From Halalkalicoccus sp. CGA53 (GTDB lineage: Archaea > Halobacteriota > Halobacteria > Halobacteriales > Halalkalicoccaceae): DNA of 64,000 nt. The first letter of the stretch is position 1; every line of letters begins with the position of its first letter. This document shows positions 33,285 to 40,401 of this stretch, one piece after another. The translations under genes were made by a program, and so were the position numbers. The notes under the pieces are model-generated. The model saw only the letters and a program-made list of their open reading frames with translations, was not told the origin of the DNA and made no database searches. The stretch is from assembly GCF_036429475.1 (NCBI RefSeq), contig NZ_CP144125.1:2993521-3057520 (forward strand). Reading direction: 5' to 3'.

Positions 33285-34565
33285 ATGGCTAACGTGAACG
33301 ACACCAACAACACCCGAGGAAAGCTCGAAAGCCAGTGGAGACTGCTTCGAGAGGCCGATATCGACAATCGAGATCGAAATGCGATCGAAGATTTCGTGAG
33401 ACTTCATCGTCAGAACGTCGAAAACCGTGCTCTCCTTACACTTTACACCGACCTGAGCACACTCAGAAACGCCTCCGAACGGGCAGACACCCCTCTGGTA
33501 GACATGAAAATGGGTGACGTGCGACGACTTCTGGGAAAACTCGTCGCCCCGAAGGACCAGGGAGGTTACGACCTCGACCCCCAGGGAACTGGGATCTTCG
33601 GGTACAAGCGAGCGCTCAGAATCTTCTTTCAGTGGCTCGACCAACAACCCGACTTTGGGGATTTCGGGTTCTATGAACACATCGAACTCCCCTCGCATAA
33701 CGTAGAACGCGTGAGCGAGGACCAAGTCCCCACGGAGGAAGAAGTCGAAGAACTCAAAGCTGGAGCTGTAAACGCACGGGATAAAGCCCTAATCGAGTTT
33801 CTCGCAGATACCGCCGCACGGATCTCCCTGGCCTCTCAACTGCGGGTTGGCGACGTCTATGACCTCGACACGGATCGACCGCACTACAAACCTAACTCGA
33901 ATGGGATCAATCACAAAGACGCACCCCTCAGACGGTATCCGATCCTCTACAGTCAGGTGGATCTCCGATCGTATCTCGCACAGCATCACATCGATCCCAG
34001 AGATGAAGCCCCTCTCTGGCACGTTCTTCACGGATACGATCGGATGGAACCGGAGAAGGGTGCCCTGAGCAGCGATCGTATTCGTAGCATGCTCAGGGAA
34101 TGCAAGAGTCGAGCCGATATCCAAAAGCCGGTCAACCCTCACAACTTCCGACACACGGCCATTACCCGACTCTCTAGGGCGGGATACACCCCGAAAGAGA
34201 TTCAGCACATCGCTGGTTGGGCCGACGATCGGATGCTCGAGGCATACGATCACACGACCGACATCGAGCGTAATGATCAGATCCGAATCCGTGCAGGCCT
34301 CATCGACGAGACGGATACCGGAACAGCCCCACCCAGACCGAAGACGTGCGAAAACTGTCGGGAGCAGCTCAACCCGAGTTCCCGCTTCTGTCCCAGATGC
34401 GGTACAGCCACGACAGAAAAGGCGCGTACGGCTGTAGAGGACCAAGAGGATCGGTTCTTCAGATCCGGGCTCGAGGCAGAGGGAGAGCTGACCGAGGCTG
34501 TCCGAGAGTTCCGTCGGCTCATTTCCGAATACCCCACCCTGAGAGCCGCCGTTTTGGACGACTGA
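33285..34565 (+). CDS. Tyrosine recombinase/integrase with C-terminal zinc ribbon
   Basis: 426 residues. An N-terminal SAM-like core-binding domain (about 20-150) precedes the catalytic domain. Predicted active-site residues are Arg179 (A-A-R-I-S), His286 and Arg289 (H-N-F-R-H), His308 or Trp312 (H-I-A-G-W) and the nucleophile Tyr321 (E-A-Y-D-H). After the catalytic domain comes a zinc ribbon (Cys355, Cys358, Cys369, Cys372) and an acidic helical tail. The set is complete, so the enzyme is probably active. Position beside the left repeat makes it the recombinase of this element. Confidence 0.92.
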   Translation: MANVNDTNNTRGKLESQWRLLREADIDNRDRNAIEDFVRLHRQNVENRALLTLYTDLSTLRNASERADTPLVDMKMGDVRRLLGKLVAPKDQGGYDLDPQGTGIFGYKRALRIFFQWLDQQPDFGDFGFYEHIELPSHNVERVSEDQVPTEEEVEELKAGAVNARDKALIEFLADTAARISLASQLRVGDVYDLDTDRPHYKPNSNGINHKDAPLRRYPILYSQVDLRSYLAQHHIDPRDEAPLWHVLHGYDRMEPEKGALSSDRIRSMLRECKSRADIQKPVNPHNFRHTAITRLSRAGYTPKEIQHIAGWADDRMLEAYDHTTDIERNDQIRIRAGLIDETDTGTAPPRPKTCENCREQLNPSSRFCPRCGTATTEKARTAVEDQEDRFFRSGLEAEGELTEAVREFRRLISEYPTLRAAVLDD

Positions 34566-34573
34566 CTCTACAC

Positions 34574-34723
34574 TCATATGAGACTCTTTCTTTCGTCGAG
34601 CACCGCGAGCGTACGCTCGGCGTCTCTCGCGATCGGAAGTGAAGATTTTTCGAGCCGTTCTAACAGCTCCCGGTTCGATTCTATCATCGCTATCGGTAAC
34701 TCCGGTCGTGCCGCTTCGCTCAT
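34574..34723 (-). CDS. Small hypothetical protein convergent to the integrase
   Basis: 49 residues, M-S-E-A-A-R start, mostly helical and charged (E-S-N-R-E-L-L-E-R-L-E-K). It ends 8 nt from the integrase stop. Length and composition suit a small DNA-binding or excisionase-like partner, but no motif proves that. The opposite-strand frame here is serine/arginine-rich and less likely. Confidence 0.45.
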   Translation of the reverse strand: MSEAARPELPIAMIESNRELLERLEKSSLPIARDAERTLAVLDERKSLI

Positions 34724-35075
34724 TCGACCACCTCTGAGTCGTCCGCGTTCAGGATTGGTTCGAGGCAGGGTTCTCACTCGACGAGCGAGAGTTGGATTTG
34801 TCGCTTGTTAGTCGATGCTTCCGCTGGTGTTTCTCTTCTCGTGACTTTCATTGTCCGTCGGATGAGCCTTTAAGGAGGCCAACCCGAACGAGCTGGATCG
34901 AACCATAGGCGATTTCCGACGAAATCGTCCGAAAGTACTTTGTCCACTCACAGGCCAGTGGAGAGTACAGGGCTGGGTCGATCCGACCCGTTCCTTTGCT
35001 TCGCACGCCGGTGACCGAGTTCCTTGGACGGGGATGGTCGCTGGCGTCGAACGATACGTTCCCATAGCTCCTTCT
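34724..35075. other. Intergenic region in the element
   Basis: 352 nt. A minus-strand frame (34808-35065, 85 codons) is open but lacks acidic composition or motifs. No repeat or RNA gene is recognised. Confidence 0.35.
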
Positions 35076-35228
35076 CTATTCTTGGGCTTCGTCGACCTCG
35101 TCGGGGTCGTACTGTTCTACCATCTTCTGGAGTAGTTCATCGTACGATTCACCACCTCTCTTCTTCGATTTCACCAACTGTCGGGTAGAGCGCGAGCAGG
35201 GAATTCTCGACTCGGTTCGGTTCGACAT
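35076..35228 (-). CDS. Small RHH/VapB-like protein (haloarchaeal DUF7557-like)
   Basis: 50 residues: M-S-N-R-T-E-S-R-I-P-C start, a basic K-S-K-K-R turn, then G-E-S-Y-D-E-L-L-Q-K-M-V-E-Q-Y helix and an acidic tail. The pattern strand-basic turn-G-E-S-Y/F-D-E-hydrophobic helix is typical of short haloarchaeal ribbon-helix-helix antitoxin-like proteins. It is divergent from the 35315 gene; the shared 86-bp region carries a TATA-like element for each direction. Confidence 0.7.
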   Translation of the reverse strand: MSNRTESRIPCSRSTRQLVKSKKRGGESYDELLQKMVEQYDPDEVDEAQE

Positions 35229-35314
35229 GTCACTGCCAGTTACCGGCACGTATCGCGCCGATAAAGTTATTTCGGACAGCGTGGTCGAAGTTTGTAGGAG
35301 GAAACCGACGAATC

Positions 35315-35956
35315 ATGGTAGAGGAGGATAAACTGGATTTCACCGATTTGTTCGCTGGAGATGAAGAAGCGGAGGACATCGAATGGGAAGGTATCGAGCT
35401 CGAAAAGCGACCACGCGGGATCCTTTCACACACCGATCGAGAATTCCTTTGGGGGCTACGCGAATACGCACACGCACAATCGGAGTCGAATCGCAAGCAA
35501 GACATCCGCGAGCGGGTTATCAACGCGCTCTACGATTATCCACTCCTCGCTGTACTTTTGGACGAGGGCGAACGAGACAAGATCTTTCAGGAAGAAACAA
35601 ACGAGGAAGATCTCAATAGATGTCTCGAGTGGATCATCACGTTCATCTATCTCGGTCTCGGACAGGACGAGGATCGATTCGAGGACCTGATCGAGAGGGG
35701 AATCTACTTCGGGGCGAACTTCGACAAAGACGGGCGCTGGGTCGGCGAAGCGACCGACGTCGAGGTCTCCATCGACATCGAATACAATCCTGATGTCGAC
35801 AAACTCTACAATCAGCTTCAGCAAGGAGAGGGTGATGAACTAAGTCCGGCCGAGATTGGAGTTCTCGTTCAAGCGGGGAAACTCGATGCTGACGATCTCG
35901 GTGAGTTAGAGGATTCGGAGCCGAAGTTTCCACGCGTATCTACTGGGCTGAATTAG
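35315..35956 (+). CDS. Acidic protein of unknown function, accessory-genome type
   Basis: 213 residues, very acidic at both ends. The central part, S-H-T-D-R-E-F-L-W-G-L-R-E-Y then R-K-Q-D-I-R-E-R-V-I-N-A-L, looks like a family I have seen repeatedly in haloarchaeal mobile regions, but no function is known to me. A C-terminal L-S-P-A-E-I-G-V-L-V-Q-A-G segment may be a small helical domain. An aggagg at 35296-35301 precedes the ATG by 13 nt, unlike most genes here, so this transcript probably has a leader. Confidence 0.7.
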   Translation: MVEEDKLDFTDLFAGDEEAEDIEWEGIELEKRPRGILSHTDREFLWGLREYAHAQSESNRKQDIRERVINALYDYPLLAVLLDEGERDKIFQEETNEEDLNRCLEWIITFIYLGLGQDEDRFEDLIERGIYFGANFDKDGRWVGEATDVEVSIDIEYNPDVDKLYNQLQQGEGDELSPAEIGVLVQAGKLDADDLGELEDSEPKFPRVSTGLN

Positions 35957-36087
35957 TGAATGGGTTGATCTACATCGACAGGAACAATCCACGGGCACAA
36001 AGGTAAACGAGGTCGATGGGAGCCACCTCGAGCGCTTTATCCAGGGGACCGTGCGGCCTGAAGCTTTTCAACTCCTTCCCAAAGCCT

Positions 36088-36543
36088 CTACTCTCCGGTA
36101 TCCTCTGGAACAACCGTAAAGCCGAGGGTTCGGAAGTGGTCTGGATCAAAGGTGAACATGTGCTTGATGTCGCGTTCGGCGGCGAGTACACCGCTCATGT
36201 GGTCGGTGAACGAGATCTCGTGGTCGTCATAATGACGAAACTGATCGAGCGCGGCGTCAAAGTCCGTCTCATCGGGGTGAATGACGATAGTTGCTGACTG
36301 TTGAACCCATCCGATCGCGGTGGTGGCGGCCTTGTGATTGCGGTGACTAAGAATGAGTGTCGCCAGTTCATCGAGCACGTACGTGGACGTGTACAGCGGT
36401 CGATACACCGCATCACCGGTGCCGATCGCCTTGAAGACCGACGTCGCGCGTTCGTGGCGCTGTGCCGTCTCTACGAACCGTGCGTAGAACGCTCCAGTGT
36501 CGATAAACAAGGTTAGTGCACCGGGCGTATCACTGTCCGACAC
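36088..36543 (-). CDS. PIN-domain ribonuclease toxin (VapC-like)
   Basis: 151 residues. PIN signature: L-F-I-D-T-G-A with Asp15, S-T-Y-V-L-D-E with a central acidic pair, and the S-F-T-D-H near residue 114 with the third acidic residue. Such enzymes cleave specific RNAs when free of antitoxin. It starts 3 nt after the upstream winged-helix gene stop, forming an operon. The 35957-36087 stretch after it is empty. Confidence 0.87.
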   Translation of the reverse strand: MSDSDTPGALTLFIDTGAFYARFVETAQRHERATSVFKAIGTGDAVYRPLYTSTYVLDELATLILSHRNHKAATTAIGWVQQSATIVIHPDETDFDAALDQFRHYDDHEISFTDHMSGVLAAERDIKHMFTFDPDHFRTLGFTVVPEDTGE

Positions 36544-36546
36544 CTA

Positions 36547-36909
36547 TCAGCCCTCGCCGTAGAGAACGTCGTCGATCTCGGTTTCATCAACCGGGTCCTC
36601 GGGCGCGAGGAGCGGCTTGTCGCTGAAGAGTGGATCGTTGGGGTCGATCTCTGGAGGGTGTTCGGGAGTGGGTTCATCGTCGATGAGCCACCACACAACC
36701 GCGCCTGCCCCAACCTGCCGGCGCGCGACGAGCCCCTGATCACGAAGCTCTAAAAGCTTCTGCCGAGCGGCTTCGGCGGAGCATCCGAGCGTCTCGCCGA
36801 CCTCTTTTGCGGTCGCGATTGGCGAGTCACTCTCCTGAAGGATGCCGATGACGTCCTTCAGCGCGATCTCCTCGACGAACTGCCCACTCTTGTTTCGTTT
36901 GCGTCCCAT
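36547..36909 (-). CDS. Winged-helix antitoxin-like partner of the PIN protein
   Basis: 120 residues from the ATG at 36909, with a minus-strand TATA (ctatag) about 25 nt upstream. The N-terminal about 75 residues form a winged helix (T-A-K-E-V-G-E-T-L-G-C-S-A-E-A-A-R-Q-K-L); the C-terminal 45 are acidic and proline-rich, suited to wrap the toxin. Typical VapB proteins are shorter ribbon-helix-helix or AbrB types, so this is a less common pairing. Function as antitoxin is inferred from context. Confidence 0.75.
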   Translation of the reverse strand: MGRKRNKSGQFVEEIALKDVIGILQESDSPIATAKEVGETLGCSAEAARQKLLELRDQGLVARRQVGAGAVVWWLIDDEPTPEHPPEIDPNDPLFSDKPLLAPEDPVDETEIDDVLYGEG

Positions 36910-37230
36910 GTAGGACTCTACGGAGGTCACCACTATAGCCCTGTTGGTGCGCGGCAAATGGGGAGGGTTATCGCTTATGGGTGCGTAACAACTAGCAGGG
37001 ATAGATCGGCTCCTCGAGGCATGTTCTTCGTCCGAGAATGGCCGGGTAATGCCAATATGGATTAGCAAGAGAACTCATACATTTGGCTACATAATATCTA
37101 TTGACTGTCAGGACCGGCGTGCGAGATACACGGCGCGTATTCATCACGGGATAATGCCGCACGGTTGGATCGCGATACCTATTGTCCCACCAACTACTTC
37201 CCTCGCTGGCTACAACTAGCGGGTAAGACA
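36910..37230. promoter_or_regulatory. Divergent intergenic region
   Basis: 321 nt with no gene. It is AT-richer than flanking DNA (about 37035-37105), including a tacataatatc element near 37088 that may be the promoter of the reductase gene, with a long leader of about 110 nt. The TATA of the winged-helix gene is at its left end. Confidence 0.4.
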
Positions 37231-38013
37231 ATGTCTCTAGCTCAGCCGACGGTCGACAGTCAGTCGGACACAGCACTCGACGGAAAGACTATCGTCGTGA
37301 CCGGTGCCTCGCGCGGTATCGGTCGCGGTATTGCAGAGGAGTTGGGAGCTCACGGGGGGAATATTGCGGTCAACTACCGGTCCTCGGATGGCGAGGCAAC
37401 GGACGTCGCCAGTCTCATCGACGAGACAGCTGGAGAGGCCATCACGGTGCAGGGTGACGTTGCGAACTTCGAGGTCATGCAGACGATGGCCGACCGTGTC
37501 CGCGACGAGTTCGGTGCAGTCGATGTGCTGGTGAATAACGCCGGAATTACGATGGATTGCTCGTTCGAGAGGATGACCCCCGAGGAGTGGCAGTCCGTTA
37601 TCGGCACCAACCTGACAGGCGTTTTTAACGCGACCAAGGCATTCTACGAGGACATCAAGGAAGCCGACGACGGCCGTATTGTCAACATCTCCAGCCTCGT
37701 CGGTGAGGAGGGGAACTTCGGTCAGGCGAACTACGCCGCTTCGAAGGCAGGCGTCCACGGCCTCACCATGACGCTTGCGAAGGAGCTGGCCCCGTCAGGG
37801 TCGACCGCGAACTGCGTCTCGCCAGGCTTCACCGAGACTGACATGCTCGCCGGCGTGTCCGAGACGATTCGGGAGAACATCCGCGACGACATCCCACTTT
37901 CCTGCTTTGCTCAACCCGAGGACATTGCGGCCCTCGTCCGGTTTCTCGCGTCCGCGGAGTCGGGGCACATCACGGGACAGGTCCTGTCGGTCTCCGGCGG
38001 ACACAACCTCTAA
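37231..38013 (+). CDS. SDR oxidoreductase, PhaB/FabG-like (acetoacetyl-CoA reductase type)
   Basis: 260 residues from the ATG at 37231. Classical SDR: T-G-A-S-R-G-I-G near residue 27, N-N-A-G near 104, a catalytic Ser in I-S-S-L-V-G and Y-A-A-S-K, and S-P-G-F-T-E-T-D-M near the C-terminus. Arg and Ser in V-N-Y-R-S-S predict NADPH use. Closest remembered relatives are haloarchaeal PhaB acetoacetyl-CoA reductases of PHA synthesis, but no other pha gene is here. It is element cargo. Confidence 0.85.
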   Translation: MSLAQPTVDSQSDTALDGKTIVVTGASRGIGRGIAEELGAHGGNIAVNYRSSDGEATDVASLIDETAGEAITVQGDVANFEVMQTMADRVRDEFGAVDVLVNNAGITMDCSFERMTPEEWQSVIGTNLTGVFNATKAFYEDIKEADDGRIVNISSLVGEEGNFGQANYAASKAGVHGLTMTLAKELAPSGSTANCVSPGFTETDMLAGVSETIRENIRDDIPLSCFAQPEDIAALVRFLASAESGHITGQVLSVSGGHNL

Positions 38014-38287
38014 AGGGGCCGTCTTTCTGCCGAGTTGCCAAACTCGATAGGTATTCGTGGCCTGATGCGTAGAGCCTCTCCATGTAGCAGGCTGTTTCTG
38101 TCATAAATTGATTCTATCTGTCCGTTGAAGACGTGAGTAGACTCGCAACTTCAGGCTCGAAGCCACACTTACCTTATCTGCCAGAGCGCCGGAGGCGCGA
38201 CGCGGCGGTCGACCGTAGCGGCCATCGCGGACGCTCCGCCGTGGGCACCAGGTTAAAAAAGGTCATTCGTTGATCGTTTCGGCCGGT
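38014..38287. other. Intergenic region in the element
   Basis: 274 nt between convergent genes. No gene is seen. The segment 38180-38250 is GC-rich with several ggcg/cgcc inverted pieces that could form RNA structure at transcript ends. Confidence 0.3.
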
Positions 38288-39487
38288 TCAGTGCGAGTGC
38301 CGCTCTTCCTCCCACCAGGCCTCGGCCTCCGCCTGCTGTTCCTCGGGAAGATCCTTCCAGAAGGAGTTATTGTGGAAGTTCTGGAGGTCGTCGACCTCGT
38401 CCGGGCTGCGCTCGAAGAGCGCGCCGCTGGCGAGCTCGGCGTGGAGGTTGTCGAACATGAACTTCGCATGGCGAACCAGCTGGCCGCGTGACGCGTTATT
38501 CAGCTCCGACGCCTGACCTCGCTGCTCGATCAGGATGCTGCCGCGACCGGCTACCCCGTGTGCGTTACGGGCGATGTTCACGGTGGTGCCGCCGGGATAT
38601 CGGGAGACGTTCCCGTTCGCCCGGCCCTGGACGCCGTCTCGGAGGGCCGCGACGCCTCGCTTCGAGAGGTCGACCGCCTCGTCCGGCGCAGCTTCGTTGT
38701 ACGGCCAGGCCATCGAGACGTTGATCATGTCGCAGTCGTCGTCGTAGTAGGTGAACTGCGTGTGCCAGTCGACGACGAGATCGGCGCCGACCTCCTCGAC
38801 CTTGTCGAGCATCGCCTGGGTCTCCGGCGAGGGGTTCTCGTCCGGAATCCCGACATCGGCGTCGAAGGCATCCGGATCGACCTGGGCGAGGGTCTGGTCG
38901 TCGAACTGGAAGTAGTGCTGGCGGTTCGGGTCGACCGGACCGCACTGGGTCGTCGGCTGCCACCACGAGGCGTACGGGTTATCGTGGCATTCGCTCTCGG
39001 GGCGCGCGTTCGACCGCGTGGGGGTCTCGTTGTCACCGGCTGGCGCCCAGCCGTCCGGGTTGTGCCGCGGGATGACGTGGATCGTCACCTCGTCCAGGAT
39101 GTCGTCGTTCCCCCGGCCGTTCCCGAGCACCTGCAGGACGTCGAGCGCGGCCTCGGTGCCGGGCTGCTCGTCGCCGTGCTGCTGGGTGGTGTGGAAGACG
39201 TGGAAGTCCCCGCTGCCGATCGTCGCGTACGGGATCGGTCGACCCTCCCAGGTCTCGCCGATCTCTTCGTACTCGACGTTCGATCGGTTCTCGAGTCTGT
39301 GGAGTCGGTCGTAGAGCTGTTCGTTCGATAGGAAGCCTTGGTAGTTCTCCGCGGCCGTCTCCGGCGGGAACGGACCATTCGGCGTGATCTTGTCACAGTC
39401 GGCGACAGCTGTCCCAGTGACGGCGATACCGAGTGTACTCGCCGCAGCGATACCTCCTACGCTCTGAAGTATGTGGCGCCTTTTCAT
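38288..39487 (-). CDS. Tat-exported M14 zinc carboxypeptidase
   Basis: 399 residues. R-R-H-I-L-Q-S-V and a hydrophobic stretch ending near A-V-A-D at residue 30 predict a Tat signal without lipobox. The M14 zinc ligands are His104 and Glu107 (Q-Q-H-G-D-E-Q) and His242 (V-D-W-H-T), with P-N-R (187-189) in the substrate site and E-Q-R-G as a likely catalytic Glu. It would release C-terminal residues from peptides outside the cell. A ctataag element lies about 30 nt upstream on the minus strand. Confidence 0.88.
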   Translation of the reverse strand: MKRRHILQSVGGIAAASTLGIAVTGTAVADCDKITPNGPFPPETAAENYQGFLSNEQLYDRLHRLENRSNVEYEEIGETWEGRPIPYATIGSGDFHVFHTTQQHGDEQPGTEAALDVLQVLGNGRGNDDILDEVTIHVIPRHNPDGWAPAGDNETPTRSNARPESECHDNPYASWWQPTTQCGPVDPNRQHYFQFDDQTLAQVDPDAFDADVGIPDENPSPETQAMLDKVEEVGADLVVDWHTQFTYYDDDCDMINVSMAWPYNEAAPDEAVDLSKRGVAALRDGVQGRANGNVSRYPGGTTVNIARNAHGVAGRGSILIEQRGQASELNNASRGQLVRHAKFMFDNLHAELASGALFERSPDEVDDLQNFHNNSFWKDLPEEQQAEAEAWWEEERHSH

Positions 39488-39600
39488 GGCGTACCAAGAA
39501 CCACATAATAGATGTGCTTATAGATTTGCAAAGATCAAAATGGATGTATTTACGAGGTCTTAATAACTCAATAAAGGATAATAATGAAAATTTATATCCG

Positions 39601-40096
39601 CTAATGTATAAATTTTCCGGAAGATCTACAGAGCGTAGAATGGCAAGTTTGCTTCTGTGCCTGGACGAACTCCAGGAACAGGTCGAGGAATTCGTCCGGC
39701 TCGAGGTTCGATTCTGCGAATCGGACGTTGATCCCTTCGATTCCCTTCTTATCGAACGGCGTCGATATCGGCTCGCCAGTCTCGTAAGGACGCATGTCGG
39801 GGAATCACGGTTGGATGAGGAGTTCGCCTTCCGTTCCCCGTGCCCATAGGCACTGATTCTGAGCTCGTAGAGTCGATCACCTCCGACAGAATCCGTCAGC
39901 CGCGGTGCGATCCCACTCTTCTGGTACGAAAGAGTGAGCGTCCAGGATTCGCTGCCGATCGGAACCTCGATCTCCCCCGAGAAACCATTGAATCCGGCGT
40001 GAGGAGCTTCGAAAGGATCCAGTACGGGCACAACCCATGCTTGGTGAAGACGAGGTTCCCCTCGCACTCGTGCGGGGCTGACTCCACCTGGGTCAC
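39601..40096 (-). pseudogene. Decayed gene of a haloarchaeal conserved family (DUF7845-like)
   Basis: Coherent protein pieces lie in different frames: the start M-T-Q-V-E-S-A-P-H-E through A-K/S-K-L-L-T-P; then G-E-I-E-V-P-I-G-S-E-S-W-T-L-T-L and Y-E-L-R-I-S-A-Y-G-H-G; then P-D-M-R-P-Y-E-T-G-E-P-I-S-T-P-F to a stop at 39601. At least two frameshifts plus an in-frame TGA before F-P-D-M break it, and the C-terminal half is missing. I recognise the pieces as a common haloarchaeal family that I recall as DUF7845 (unverified). GTG at 40096 overlaps the zinc-ribbon gene stop. The 39488-39600 stretch is AT-rich and empty. Confidence 0.7.
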
Positions 40097-40293
40097 GGTA
40101 GACCCCCCTCGGGAGAGCCCCGAAGCAGACGAGTGTCACAGTAAGGACAGAAGAATCTGCGAGCACCAGGAACGAAGACGACTCGAATCGAGCGTCCGCA
40201 GGAGTGATTCGGGCACTCCGTCGTCGTTTCATTCGTTTCACCCAGCGGCCGAGCGGGTTGGTCGTGCCGCGCTCGCGCCGTCACGACGCCCAC
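40093..40293 (-). CDS. Small zinc-ribbon protein at the right end of the element
   Basis: 66 residues from a GTG. An N-terminal basic segment is followed by C-P-N-H-S-C-G (two Cys) and F-F-C-P-Y-C (two Cys), a zinc ribbon of about 25 residues. Its stop overlaps the start of the decayed downstream gene by 4 bp (GTGA), showing they were an operon. The first third lies within the segment repeated at the left end of the element. Function unknown. Confidence 0.6.
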   Translation of the reverse strand: MGVVTARARHDQPARPLGETNETTTECPNHSCGRSIRVVFVPGARRFFCPYCDTRLLRGSPEGGLP

Positions 40294-40373
40294 CCCCGAC
40301 GGGGACCGGCTGCCTTAGAAACCGATAGATGTTTCTCGGAGGGTGTAGAGAACTTAAAGAAGCACAGATAATA

Positions 40374-40401
40374 GGCGTTATCTGCCGAACATCTGGCGCA
40401 T
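40374..40401. repeat. Right attachment site (attR) overlapping the secY 3' end
   Basis: 28-bp exact copy of 33213-33240. It begins 4 bp beyond the secY stop codon and covers the last seven sense codons of the gene (I-R-Q-M-F-G-R region), so recombination here restores secY. Confidence 0.85.

Larger units (their letters stand above)
33213..40401. mobile_element. Integrative element at the secY 3' end
   Basis: 7.2 kb between perfect 28-bp direct repeats, with a tyrosine recombinase next to the left repeat, small regulators, a winged-helix/PIN pair and metabolic cargo. Several genes use lower-GC, less biased codons than the flanking ribosomal and housekeeping genes. Insertion leaves secY intact because the right repeat supplies its terminal codons. 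No replication or conjugation gene is recognised, so it is probably a small mobilised island or a reduced provirus/plasmid. Confidence 0.8.

Noticed and set aside
33129-33725. 198-codon minus-strand frame opposite the integrase start
   Set aside because: Antisense to the integrase N-terminus and crossing the att repeat; no family features.
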